Source: an uncultured Eubacterium sp. (GTDB lineage: Bacteria; Bacillota; Clostridia; Lachnospirales; Lachnospiraceae). From it: a DNA stretch of 8,772 nt. Below are positions 1 through 7,079 of the stretch, piece by piece; positions within the stretch are counted from its first letter, which is position 1, and the number at the start of each line of letters is the position of its first letter. Made by a program: the position numbers and the translations under genes. The notes below the pieces were generated by a model. It made no database searches. It was not told where the DNA came from and saw only the letters and a list, made by a program, of their open reading frames with translations. The stretch lies in the NCBI GenBank assembly GCA_900551945.1, contig URYE01000089.1, positions 1 through 8,772 of the forward strand, given 5' to 3'.

Positions 1-65
1 CCGATCAAGGTTGATTTTCCGTCGTCCACGCTTCCGCATGTAATAAATTTTAATAATCCGCTCAT
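1..65 (-). CDS. cysN: Sulfate adenylyltransferase subunit 1 (CysN), N-terminal 21 codons only
   Basis: CysN is the regulatory GTPase of ATP sulfurylase. GTP hydrolysis on CysN drives formation of APS from ATP and sulfate on its partner CysD in the cytosol. The frame starts at an ATG at 65-63 and runs off the left edge of the window. The visible protein begins MSGLLKFITCGSVDDGKST and continues LIG. The GSVDDGKST stretch is the P-loop (G1) of the CysN/NodQ and EF-Tu-like GTPases, and the VDDGKS form is typical of CysN. Only one base separates the cysD stop codon (69-67) from this start, so the two are almost certainly translationally coupled, as expected for subunits of one enzyme. Whether the protein carries a C-terminal APS kinase domain (NodQ/CysNC type) cannot be seen here. 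The identification is firm despite the short length because motif and neighbour agree. Confidence 0.93.
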   Translation of the reverse strand, partial: MSGLLKFITCGSVDDGKSTLI

Positions 66-66
66 C

Positions 67-966
67 TTAGAAATACCCCTCTCTCTTTCTTCTTTCCATA
101 CTTCCTGCTGCCTCATTATCAATTACTCGTGTCGTTCTCTCTGACGATACGGCACTAAGTGTCTCATCAATAATTTCATCCAAAGTAGTCGCCGTTGACT
201 CGCATCCTCCGGTCAGAGGATAGCATCCCAATGTACGGAAACGTACACTCTTATGCTCAATTTTTTCACCCGGACGTAATTTCATGCGGTCATCATCCAC
301 CATAATAATGTTGCCATCGCGGTAAACAACCGGGCGGACTTTTGCAAAATACAAAGAAGGAATCTCAATTTTTTCCCGTCTTATGTACTGCCAGATATCC
401 GTCTCTGTCCAGTTGGAAAGTGGGAACACTCTCACTTCCTGATGTTTCTGAATCTGGGAATTATATAATTTCCACATCTCCGGACGCTGGTTTTTCGGAT
501 CCCAGGCATGATGCTCATTTCTAAAAGAAAAGATTCTCTCTTTCGCACGGGACTTTTCTTCATCTCTTCGTCCGCCGCCAAATGCTGCGGTAAAACCATA
601 TTTATCAAGCGCCTGTTTCAATGCCTGTGTCTTCATGATATCGGTGTAAGCAGAACCATGATCAAATGGATTAATGCCCTGCTTTACTCCTTCCTCATTG
701 ATATATTCAATCATTTCAATGCCAAGTTCTTTCGCTCTTCTGTCACGGAACTCAATCATTTCTTTAAATTTCCATGTCGTGTTTACGTGCAAAAACGGAA
801 ATGGCGGTTTCTCCGGATAAAAAGCTTTCATTGCCAGGTGTAACATAACCGAACTGTCTTTTCCAATCGAATACAGCATAACCGGTTTTTCACATTCCGC
901 CGCAACTTCTCGGATTATGTATATAGCCTCTGCCTCCAACGCATCTAAATGTGATAATTCTCCCAT
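67..966 (-). CDS. cysD: Sulfate adenylyltransferase subunit 2 (CysD)
   Basis: CysD is the catalytic subunit of heterodimeric ATP sulfurylase, which makes APS and pyrophosphate from sulfate and ATP. The protein is 299 residues, close to the roughly 302 of the E. coli enzyme, and aligns by eye along its whole length. The PP-loop SIGKDSS lies at residues 33-39, [12 protein letters not shown] in the middle, the FPLSNWTE block further on, [12 protein letters not shown] near the C-terminus, and the protein ends in REGYF as the family does. The ATG at 966 has a GGAGG ribosome binding site 9 bases upstream. The gene lies 20 bases downstream of aprB and one base upstream of cysN. Residues 60-65 read HVNTTW where I expect HVDTGW or HVDTTW, so one usually conserved aspartate is asparagine (codon AAC at 783-781). 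Three hand-counted 60-base lines give about 45-53% GC, well above the upstream operon genes, so this part may have a different history. Confidence 0.97.
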   Translation of the reverse strand: MGELSHLDALEAEAIYIIREVAAECEKPVMLYSIGKDSSVMLHLAMKAFYPEKPPFPFLHVNTTWKFKEMIEFRDRRAKELGIEMIEYINEEGVKQGINPFDHGSAYTDIMKTQALKQALDKYGFTAAFGGGRRDEEKSRAKERIFSFRNEHHAWDPKNQRPEMWKLYNSQIQKHQEVRVFPLSNWTETDIWQYIRREKIEIPSLYFAKVRPVVYRDGNIIMVDDDRMKLRPGEKIEHKSVRFRTLGCYPLTGGCESTATTLDEIIDETLSAVSSERTTRVIDNEAAGSMERRKREGYF

Positions 967-986
967 TATTTCTTTCCTCCATTTTC

Positions 987-1301
987 TTAATATTTGTTGG
1001 ACTCTTTTTTATCAATAACTATAGTATTAATAGTTCCATCTGTCTTTGTTATATTCCAGTCAAGGAAATTATCCCTTGATTTGACTGTCATTTTACTTCC
1101 CATGCCGCCAATATCTGCACCAAGATATAATGCAATAGCATCAAACTTACATTCCTTGATACATGAGCAACAGCCCCAACAGTCCTTTGGATACTTTATA
1201 AATGCTTTTCCATCTGTATCTTTTTTTATAAGACTTCCGGGACAGACATCCATACAGCTTTTACAGCCCTTACATTTTAACTTATCTATTGCTATGCTCA
1301 T
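987..1301 (-). CDS. aprB: APS reductase beta subunit, ferredoxin-like two-[4Fe-4S] protein (AprB-like)
   Basis: This is the probable electron-transfer subunit of an Apr-type APS reductase, delivering electrons to the FAD of AprA. The 104-residue protein has two cluster-binding motifs: C10-x2-C13-x2-C16-x3-C20-P and C41-x2-C44-x2-C47-x3-C51, with an additional C45. That pattern predicts two [4Fe-4S] clusters. The remainder is a short basic and hydrophobic tail, so the protein is shorter than dissimilatory AprB proteins (about 150 residues), whose long tail wraps around AprA. I chose the ATG at 1301 because AAGGGG lies 8 bases upstream; a longer frame from 1322 adds seven residues and lacks a comparable site. 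The start lies 20 bases inside the 3' end of aprA, which implies translational coupling. A generic ferredoxin is the alternative, but the overlap with aprA and the cysD downstream favour AprB. Its composition matches aprA rather than cysD. Confidence 0.85.
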   Translation of the reverse strand: MSIAIDKLKCKGCKSCMDVCPGSLIKKDTDGKAFIKYPKDCWGCCSCIKECKFDAIALYLGADIGGMGSKMTVKSRDNFLDWNITKTDGTINTIVIDKKESNKY

Positions 1302-3009
1302 ATACCTCACCCCTTCCAACAAGTTCTCTTGTAATAATCTCTATCTTTCCATCTTTCTTTACAGAGTTTACATATTTAAGCCATTCATCACTCTTTTCTG
1401 GATAGTCAAGATTTTCATCAAAACAGTGCCATCTAGTTTCTTTTCTTGCTTTTAAATGTTCAATAAGACTAAGACACACCACAAGTCTTTCTTTTAATTC
1501 ATAAGCAAACATAAGCTCATGTAGGTCATTTGCACTTATATTTTGTGCAAGCACTTGCAAATGCTCTATCTTTTCCTTCGCTAAATCAAGCTGACTTTCA
1601 TTAAACTGATAATGACTTCCTATACCACCTGCATAAGTATCCATTACTTTTTGCATTGCGTCTTCTAACTGCTCTGTTGTATATACATTGTCATTACAAT
1701 TTAAAATTGTATTATACTCTGATACTTTTTTATCAAAATCGTTTGTAATTTCTTTATTGTCCGTATTTATATCTGAATTAGAAGCATTTAATTCATCCAC
1801 CATAGTTTCTGCGGCAATTTCACCTTCAACCATAGCACCCGTTACATATTTTTGTGGACAACCACCTGCAACATCACCTGCGGCAAAGAGATTTTTAATC
1901 GTTGTACGTCTTTTAGTATCAACCCAGTAACCACTTGCAGTATGACCACCTACAACGTAAGGCTCTGTACCTTCTATCTCAACATTTTGCTCGCTAGGAT
2001 TTTTACCTGACTCAATCCATTTAAGTGTCTGACTAGGAGCCATATTAAGATATGCTTTTTTAAGAGAGTCGTCTTGTGCTTCACTTATACCTTCTGTTCT
2101 AAGGTAACAAGGTCCTCTGCCTTCAATATTTTCTCTTACAGTTCCGTAAAGTCGCTGTGATGTTGTAAGACCATACTTTGTTTCATAAACTTCACCAAGC
2201 GAATTAACTTGCTTTGCACCAACACCTTGAGCAATTGTGCCTGTAGGTGCAATTGTGTCTTTACATCTTAAAGCGATAAATCTCATTTCAAATGTTGTCA
2301 TTTCAGCCCCTGCATTAATACCCATTGCATATCCTGCGCCTGTATTAAATGGTGGATACCACATTTTATGTCTTGAAAAGCCGGGATTGTTAGGTCTATA
2401 AAGTCCTGCCGCTCCGCCCGTAGCACAAAGTACTTTCTTTGCATTAATTCTATAGGCAGTACCATAAGCTTTTCCATTTTCTTCTTTTTCGTCTATGCTA
2501 AAGCCATATGCACCAATGATTGTATTATCTTTAACAATGTAATCTGTTATATTAATTCTATTAATAACAGTAACATTAGGAAGTGCTTTAACTGCATCAG
2601 CTAAAATAGGCTTTATATTTTCACCATTAATCTTAATATTTCTGTTACCTCTAGCGACATATTTTCCATTTTCGTCTTTTAAAATAACAAGACCTAACTT
2701 TTCCATTTTTTCTGTAACTTCATTAAGTCTTTCAGACATTGTAAGAAGTAAGTCTTCTCTTACGATTCCATCAGCATCATTTTTTGCATAGTCAACATAA
2801 TCTTCTGGCTTTCTGCCTTCAACAATATAGGCATTAATAGCATTAACACCTGCGGCAAGACAACCGCTTCGCTTAATATTAGCTTTTTCTGCTATAACTA
2901 CAGAATAATCTGATTTTTCTGCAATTGTAAGAGCGGCATAACAACCAGCCGTACCACCACCGATTATAAGAATATCAGTGTCTATTATTTTCTTTTCTGT
3001 TATCTGCAT
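1282..3009 (-). CDS. aprA: APS reductase alpha subunit, FAD flavoprotein (AprA-like, assimilatory context)
   Basis: This 575-residue flavoprotein belongs to the fumarate reductase/succinate dehydrogenase superfamily and most resembles AprA, which reduces APS to sulfite and AMP through an FAD-sulfite adduct. Residues 17-22 (GGGTAG) form the dinucleotide-binding motif, with E40 as the likely ribose-binding acid. AprA-like features are RSGCLAAGVNAIN (46-58), MWYPPFNTGAGYAMG (215-229), RFIALRCKD (242-250) and GGHTASGYW (353-361). By position, N58, W216, R247 and H355 match active-site residues that I recall from the Archaeoglobus AprA structure (N74, W234, R265, H398). The spacing from W216 to R247 is 31 residues, as there. 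The protein is shorter than dissimilatory AprA (over 600 residues). The ATG at 3009 follows AGGAG by four bases. Its neighbours, aprB, cysDN and a sulfate importer, support the APS substrate; fumarate reductase or L-aspartate oxidase would not fit. Confidence 0.88.
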   Translation of the reverse strand: MQITEKKIIDTDILIIGGGTAGCYAALTIAEKSDYSVVIAEKANIKRSGCLAAGVNAINAYIVEGRKPEDYVDYAKNDADGIVREDLLLTMSERLNEVTEKMEKLGLVILKDENGKYVARGNRNIKINGENIKPILADAVKALPNVTVINRINITDYIVKDNTIIGAYGFSIDEKEENGKAYGTAYRINAKKVLCATGGAAGLYRPNNPGFSRHKMWYPPFNTGAGYAMGINAGAEMTTFEMRFIALRCKDTIAPTGTIAQGVGAKQVNSLGEVYETKYGLTTSQRLYGTVRENIEGRGPCYLRTEGISEAQDDSLKKAYLNMAPSQTLKWIESGKNPSEQNVEIEGTEPYVVGGHTASGYWVDTKRRTTIKNLFAAGDVAGGCPQKYVTGAMVEGEIAAETMVDELNASNSDINTDNKEITNDFDKKVSEYNTILNCNDNVYTTEQLEDAMQKVMDTYAGGIGSHYQFNESQLDLAKEKIEHLQVLAQNISANDLHELMFAYELKERLVVCLSLIEHLKARKETRWHCFDENLDYPEKSDEWLKYVNSVKKDGKIEIITRELVGRGEVYEHSNR

Positions 3010-3024
3010 ATAGCTCCTCTTTTC

Positions 3025-3041
3025 TATTTATTTAATAAATA
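3025..3041 (-). repeat. Short inverted repeat before the aprA ribosome binding site
   Basis: Seven-base arms TATTTAT and ATAAATA enclose three bases in the 32-base gap between cysA and aprA. The stem is all A-T and weak, with no T-run following, so it is unlikely to be a terminator. It may merely reflect AT-rich DNA. Confidence 0.35.
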
Positions 3042-4103
3042 CTAAATATAAAATACTCCATCTTCTGACATTTCTTTATTTTCGCACAGATACGTCTTAT
3101 CGTCACTTAAAACATACAATCTATATATAAGAAGTGTTACCTTTTCACCTATCTGTAAGGAGTCTTTTTCTAACGACCACTCACCGATTATTTTAATTCC
3201 ATGCACATCAATAGTAACATCAAGTCGATTGCCCCTAAAGACTATATCTTCAACAATACCTTCTTCTGCAGCACTCATATACCTTTCAAGCTTGCCAAAT
3301 TTTGAAATTTTAACAAATTCTGGTCTTACTATAGCCTTTGTCGCATTTTCTATTTTATCGAAACCATTTAACGTATAATAATCAGTAATTTCGTTAGTTC
3401 TTCCAATGAATTGTGCAACAAATGGAGTATCTGGAGATTTGTAAATTTCAGTAGGCGTTCCCATCTGCTCTATTTTTCCATGATTAGTTATAATTATCTC
3501 ATCGGCAACTTCAACAGCTTCGTCTTGGTCATGCGTTACGAATATACTTGTAATTCCTAACTTAGTAACCATTTCTCTTAACCAAAGTCTTAATTCTGTT
3601 CTAACCTTTGCGTCAATTGCGGCAAATGGTTCATCAAGCAGTAACACTTGTGGATTAGGAGCTAAGGCTCTCGCAAACGCAACTCTTTGTCTTTGACCAC
3701 CTGACAACTGATTAGGATATCTTTTTTCCATACCCGATAAACCAGTAATTTCAAGAAGCTCCATAACTCTTTTTTTAATCTCGTTTTTAGGAACTTTTTG
3801 AAGTTCAAGTCCAAATGCTACGTTGTCAAAAACTGTCATATATCTAAACAGCGCATAACTTTGAAATACAAACCCTATTCCCCTTTTGGAAGCTGGAATA
3901 TCATTTACTCGCTTGTCATCTATATATATATCACCTGCGTTAGGAGTTTCTAACCCTGCAATCATTCTAAGAAGTGTTGTCTTTCCACTTCCTGACGGGC
4001 CAAGAAGTGCGACAAGCTTTCCTCTTTCAATTCCAAAGCTTACATTGTCTGACGCTCTGAAATCACCGTATTGTTTATAAATATTTTTCATTTCAACATA
4101 CAT
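3042..4103 (-). CDS. cysA: Sulfate/thiosulfate ABC transporter ATP-binding protein (CysA)
   Basis: CysA is the ATPase that powers the sulfate importer formed with CysT, CysW and the binding lipoprotein, working on the cytoplasmic face of the membrane. With the chosen start it has 353 residues. The Walker A motif GPSGSGKTT is at 35-43, the Q-loop glutamine at 81, the ABC signature LSGGQ at 133-137, Walker B VLLLDE at 153-158 and the switch histidine H191 in VTHDQ. The stretch FQSYALFRYMTVFDN is typical of the CysA subfamily. Residues after about 230 form a C-terminal TOBE-like regulatory part. I start at the ATG at 4103, which gives MYVEMKNIYKQYG, because GAGGG lies four bases upstream and the N-terminus then matches CysA proteins. 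The longest frame begins at a TTG at 4130 inside a hairpin with no ribosome binding site. It sits 71 bases after cysW and 32 before aprA. Confidence 0.96.
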   Translation of the reverse strand: MYVEMKNIYKQYGDFRASDNVSFGIERGKLVALLGPSGSGKTTLLRMIAGLETPNAGDIYIDDKRVNDIPASKRGIGFVFQSYALFRYMTVFDNVAFGLELQKVPKNEIKKRVMELLEITGLSGMEKRYPNQLSGGQRQRVAFARALAPNPQVLLLDEPFAAIDAKVRTELRLWLREMVTKLGITSIFVTHDQDEAVEVADEIIITNHGKIEQMGTPTEIYKSPDTPFVAQFIGRTNEITDYYTLNGFDKIENATKAIVRPEFVKISKFGKLERYMSAAEEGIVEDIVFRGNRLDVTIDVHGIKIIGEWSLEKDSLQIGEKVTLLIYRLYVLSDDKTYLCENKEMSEDGVFYI

Positions 4104-4127
4104 ATAACCCTCATTTCTGTGCCTTAT

Positions 4128-4144
4128 CAAGTAATTACTACTTG
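4128..4144 (-). repeat. Short inverted repeat in the cysW-cysA gap
   Basis: Arms CAAGTA and TACTTG (six bases) enclose five bases in the 71-base gap, the longest gap within the importer genes. It lies about 15 bases upstream of the cysA ribosome binding site and overlaps the TTG that begins the longer cysA frame. It lacks a following T-run, so I do not call it a terminator. An RNA-processing or stability element is possible. Confidence 0.4.
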
Positions 4145-4174
4145 CTTATCACATCATTTATACACACTTAGTAT

Positions 4175-5038
4175 TTAACGTATTCCTGTCTTTTTCTTTG
4201 ACCTATATTCAACAATATTTCTAATAACAAGTACTATAACAGCTATAATTACAAGGATTGATGATACTGAAAATGCCGCTGTTATTGAACTTTCCGTTCC
4301 TGACATATATAAAGCATCTATTTCAAGCGGAAGTGTAAATGTTTCTCCTCTAGTCTTTGACAGTGCATTAACAGCTCCGAATTCTCCCAACGCTCTTGAT
4401 GTACAAAGGATAATACCATAAATCAACGCCCATTTTATCTGTGGAAATGTTATTTTAAAAAATATCTTAAATCCACTAGCACCCATAAGAGCCGCTGCTT
4501 CTTCTTCGTCTTTTCCCTGTGCATTAAGAACGGGAATAATCTCTCTTGACACAAATGGAAATGTTACAAATACAGTAGCAAGCACAACTCCCGGAATTGC
4601 AAAGGCTATTCTTATATTCGTTCCTAACAACTCGTTAAGCCAACGAATAACTGGATAAAACCAACCAAGTCGTCCAAAAGTCATAAGAAATGCAAGTCCT
4701 ACAATTACTGGTGATATTGAAAATGGAATATCAATCAGTGTTGCAAGTACTTGTTTTCCTTTAAATGAAAACTTTGTAAGCACCCAAGCCGCACAAAGTC
4801 CAAAAAATGTATTAATAACTACTGCAATGACTGTTGCAAGCAATGTGACTGACAATGCACTCCACACATACTTTGTAGATATTGATTTTATGTATACGTC
4901 AAAGCCCTCTCTTAATGAACTGTATATTATAGAAAAAAGAGGCAATACAAGCATTACTACTACAAACAATACACTTAATGTAATAAGCACAATTCTCGTT
5001 ATTTTCTTACGTTTATTTAACTTTTCCTGTTCGTACAT
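4175..5038 (-). CDS. cysW: Sulfate ABC transporter permease (CysW)
   Basis: This is one of the two membrane subunits of the sulfate importer. The 287-residue protein has a basic N-terminus (KRKK) and about six hydrophobic segments, at roughly 15-40, 58-88, 98-121, 143-170, 203-225 and 252-273. The ABC-permease EAA loop, EEEAAALMGAS followed by FFKITFPQI, lies at about 178-201 and docks onto CysA. The segments RALGEFGAVN and GETFTLPLEI are characteristic of CysW and related sulfate permeases. The start ATG at 5038 has AAAGGG upstream at good spacing. The gene follows cysT by only 12 bases. Assignment as CysW rather than CysT rests on the GETFTLPLEI block and on gene order; the two subunits are homologous, so the names could be exchanged without changing the function. 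Confidence 0.93.
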   Translation of the reverse strand: MYEQEKLNKRKKITRIVLITLSVLFVVVMLVLPLFSIIYSSLREGFDVYIKSISTKYVWSALSVTLLATVIAVVINTFFGLCAAWVLTKFSFKGKQVLATLIDIPFSISPVIVGLAFLMTFGRLGWFYPVIRWLNELLGTNIRIAFAIPGVVLATVFVTFPFVSREIIPVLNAQGKDEEEAAALMGASGFKIFFKITFPQIKWALIYGIILCTSRALGEFGAVNALSKTRGETFTLPLEIDALYMSGTESSITAAFSVSSILVIIAVIVLVIRNIVEYRSKKKTGIR

Positions 5039-5050
5039 AACTTACCCTTT

Positions 5051-5911
5051 CTATAAAATATTAGTTCTTTTTGATTGCTTCATTTGGATTATATTAATTC
5101 CTAAAAGAAGTACAAATGATATTACTAACATCACAAGTGCAATCGCTGTCGCTGATGAATAATCTATATAACTTAACTTCTGCATTATAACATAGGAAAC
5201 TACTTGTGTATGTTCTTTGGCACTGTTGCCAGATATGTAAATAACACTTCCATACTCACCAATACCTCTTGCAAATGCAAGTCCAAAACCAGTAAGTATT
5301 GATGGCATTAACTCTGGAAGTATTACCTTAAAAAATGTAATAGATGGTGTCGCCCCCAATATGTAAGCCGCTTCTTCGTACTGTCCGTCAAGCTTTTCAA
5401 GCACTGGCTGTACATTTCTTACAACAAATGGAATACCGACAAATACAAGTGCTATAATAATACCAATATGTGTATAGCTTATCTTTATTCCAAGCTTTGC
5501 AAGTGGTGCACCAAGTATTCCTGTATCAGAATACATTTTTGAAAGTGTAATACCTGCAACGGCTGTTGGCAGACAAAACGGAAGCTCTATAAATCCGTCA
5601 AGTATACGTTTTCCGGGGAAATCATATTTTACAAGAGTCCATGCAAGGATAACTCCAAATATTACATTGATAACTGCTGCCACAAAAGAACAACCTATAC
5701 TTGTTGCAAACGCATATACAACATTTTTCTTAGTAATCAAAACAAAAAATTCAGATGGTGAAAGCTTTAACGAATACACCATTACTGACGCAAGTGGAAT
5801 AAGCACTATCAAAGACAGCATAGTTACTGTTATTCCTAATGTAAGCTTAAAACCCGGTATTACTCTGGTCTTTTTTACTTTATTTAATTTCACAGTCTGT
5901 GTACTGTCCAT
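5051..5911 (-). CDS. cysT: Sulfate ABC transporter permease (CysT/CysU)
   Basis: This is the first membrane subunit of the sulfate importer. With the chosen start it has 286 residues and a basic N-terminal region (KLNKVKKTR). Six hydrophobic segments are visible at about 23-48, 65-94, 107-126, 148-170, 202-226 and 253-275. The EAA loop, YEEAAYILGATP followed by FFKVILPEL, is at about 178-201. The segments ELPFCLPTAVAG and ARGIGEYGSV are typical of CysT. I start at the ATG at 5911 because GGAGG (5921-5917) lies five bases upstream of it. A possible ATG at 5923 is in frame but shares its last base with that ribosome binding site and has none of its own. The gene lies 39 bases after the binding-protein gene and 12 bases before cysW, consistent with one transcript for the whole importer. 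Confidence 0.93.
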   Translation of the reverse strand: MDSTQTVKLNKVKKTRVIPGFKLTLGITVTMLSLIVLIPLASVMVYSLKLSPSEFFVLITKKNVVYAFATSIGCSFVAAVINVIFGVILAWTLVKYDFPGKRILDGFIELPFCLPTAVAGITLSKMYSDTGILGAPLAKLGIKISYTHIGIIIALVFVGIPFVVRNVQPVLEKLDGQYEEAAYILGATPSITFFKVILPELMPSILTGFGLAFARGIGEYGSVIYISGNSAKEHTQVVSYVIMQKLSYIDYSSATAIALVMLVISFVLLLGINIIQMKQSKRTNIL

Positions 5912-5923
5912 AGTTACCTCCAT

Positions 5924-5942
5924 AAGTAAATCTAAATTACTT
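5924..5942 (-). repeat. Short inverted repeat in the gap before cysT
   Basis: Arms AAGTAA and TTACTT (six bases) enclose seven bases, ending three bases upstream of the GGAGG site of cysT. The arms share the AAGTA/TACTT core with the repeat in the cysW-cysA gap. If formed in RNA, the hairpin would sit right beside the ribosome binding site. The stem is weak and the significance is uncertain. Confidence 0.35.
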
Positions 5943-5950
5943 TTTCTTAA

Positions 5951-7042
5951 TTAGTTATAAATAACATCAAACAACGCACCATCGTCAAAATATGCCTTGT
6001 ATGCTTCATTCCAACCGCCAAAATCATTTATATTAGTAAGCTTCATATTAAGATTAAATACATTTCCATAATCCTTTAACACTTCTTCATCTGATGGTCT
6101 ATATCCATTTTCTGCCGCAAGCTTTTGAGCGTCTTTTGAATAAAGATAAGACAAATATTCACTACTTAACTGCTCTGTCTTATTCATAGCTACATTGTCA
6201 TCGACAATTGCCACACTAGGCTGTGCAAGTATACTAACAGATGGACTTACAAGCTCATATTGGTCGGGGTAATTCTTCATAGTGGCTATTGCTTCATTTT
6301 CCCAAGCAATAAGCACATCGCCCTTGCCATTTTCAACAAATGTAGTTGTAGACCCTCTAGCACCGCTGTCAAGTACTGACACATTGCCATAAAGCTTTCT
6401 TAAAAAATCTTGTTGTGAAGCTTCATCACTGTACTTTTCCTTAGCATAACTTAAAGCTGCAAGAAAATTCCAACAAGCTCCACCACTACTTTTAGGGTCA
6501 GGTGTTATAACTTCAACATCTGGTTTTATAAGGTCGTCCCAGTCTTTTATATTCTTTTCATTTCCTTTTCTTACAAGAAATACGATTGTAGAAGTGTAAG
6601 GTGCTGAGTCCTTGTCAAATTCTTCCTTCCAAACACTGTTAATAAGCCCTGTATTTTCAATAAGTGTTATATCATGTTCAAGTGCAAGTGTTACAACGTC
6701 TGCATTACAACCTTCAACAACTGACCTTGCTTGACTTCCAGAGCCACCATGTGACTGAATGATATTGACTTGTTGTCCTGTCTTTTGTTGATAATACTCC
6801 TTAAAAATATCATTATAGGCTTCATAAAATTCTCTTGTAGGGTCATATGATACATTCGTAATTGTAAGACCGTCTTTTTCTTTTCCACAGCCAGAAAATG
6901 TCATCACTAAAGAACACATAAGCATTACTGGAATTATTTTTCTTTTTACAAAAGTAATAATATTTTTACTTATATTTTGTAATATGTCTTTTGTACTTTG
7001 ATTTTTTTTATATAAAATACTTCTAAGCTCTGTATTCTTCAA
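5951..7042 (-). CDS. Sulfate/thiosulfate-binding lipoprotein (Sbp/CysP family)
   Basis: This is the extracytoplasmic binding protein that delivers sulfate (or thiosulfate) to the CysTWA transporter. It contains SYDPTREFYEAYN at 65-77 and SHGGSGSQ at 97-104, hallmark blocks of the Sbp/CysP family. Further family features are ADVVTLALEHD, PDPKSSGGACWNF and a C-terminal region with NDFGGW. The lipobox F49-S-G-C52 predicts cleavage and lipidation at C52, anchoring the protein to the membrane as in other Gram-positives. I choose the TTG at 7042 because AGGAAG (7057-7052) lies nine bases upstream, giving 363 residues and a 37-base gap after cysK. The longest frame, from another TTG at 7138, would overlap cysK and lacks a ribosome binding site. 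Even so, about 30 polar residues precede the KRK-plus-hydrophobic signal segment (33-48), which is long for a lipoprotein. I cannot tell Sbp from CysP, so no symbol is given. Confidence 0.92.
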   Translation of the reverse strand: MKNTELRSILYKKNQSTKDILQNISKNIITFVKRKIIPVMLMCSLVMTFSGCGKEKDGLTITNVSYDPTREFYEAYNDIFKEYYQQKTGQQVNIIQSHGGSGSQARSVVEGCNADVVTLALEHDITLIENTGLINSVWKEEFDKDSAPYTSTIVFLVRKGNEKNIKDWDDLIKPDVEVITPDPKSSGGACWNFLAALSYAKEKYSDEASQQDFLRKLYGNVSVLDSGARGSTTTFVENGKGDVLIAWENEAIATMKNYPDQYELVSPSVSILAQPSVAIVDDNVAMNKTEQLSSEYLSYLYSKDAQKLAAENGYRPSDEEVLKDYGNVFNLNMKLTNINDFGGWNEAYKAYFDDGALFDVIYN

Positions 7043-7051
7043 GTGTTGCCA

Positions 7052-7057
7052 CTTCCT
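7052..7057 (-). promoter_or_regulatory. Ribosome binding site deciding a TTG start
   Basis: AGGAAG on the minus strand lies nine bases upstream of the in-frame TTG at 7042. No ATG or GTG codon between here and the lipobox region gives a better start, so this site sets the N-terminus of the sulfate-binding lipoprotein and removes an apparent overlap with cysK. Confidence 0.6.
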
Positions 7058-7079
7058 TTCTATAGTCTTATTTACAATC

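Noticed and set aside
994..1455. Plus-strand open frame of 153 codons opposite aprB and the 3' end of aprA
   Set aside because: It is antisense to two well-supported genes, shows no recognisable domain, and lacks operon context. Other plus-strand frames (342-524, 508-843, 1688-1930, 3886-4080, 4827-5162, 7120-7920, 8208-8459) were dropped for the same reason.
1282..3009. aprA as fumarate reductase, succinate dehydrogenase or L-aspartate oxidase
   Set aside because: These share the fold, but the NTGAGY, RFxxxRxKD and GGHT/SGYW blocks and the aprB/cysDN neighbours fit APS reductase better.
4104..4174. Rho-independent terminator between cysW and cysA
   Set aside because: The hairpin has a weak six-base AT-rich stem and no run of T after it, and the flanking genes are parts of one transporter.
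6691..6888. Minus-strand 65-codon frame inside the binding-lipoprotein gene
   Set aside because: It lies wholly within a gene identified by strong family motifs, in another frame, and has no domain of its own.
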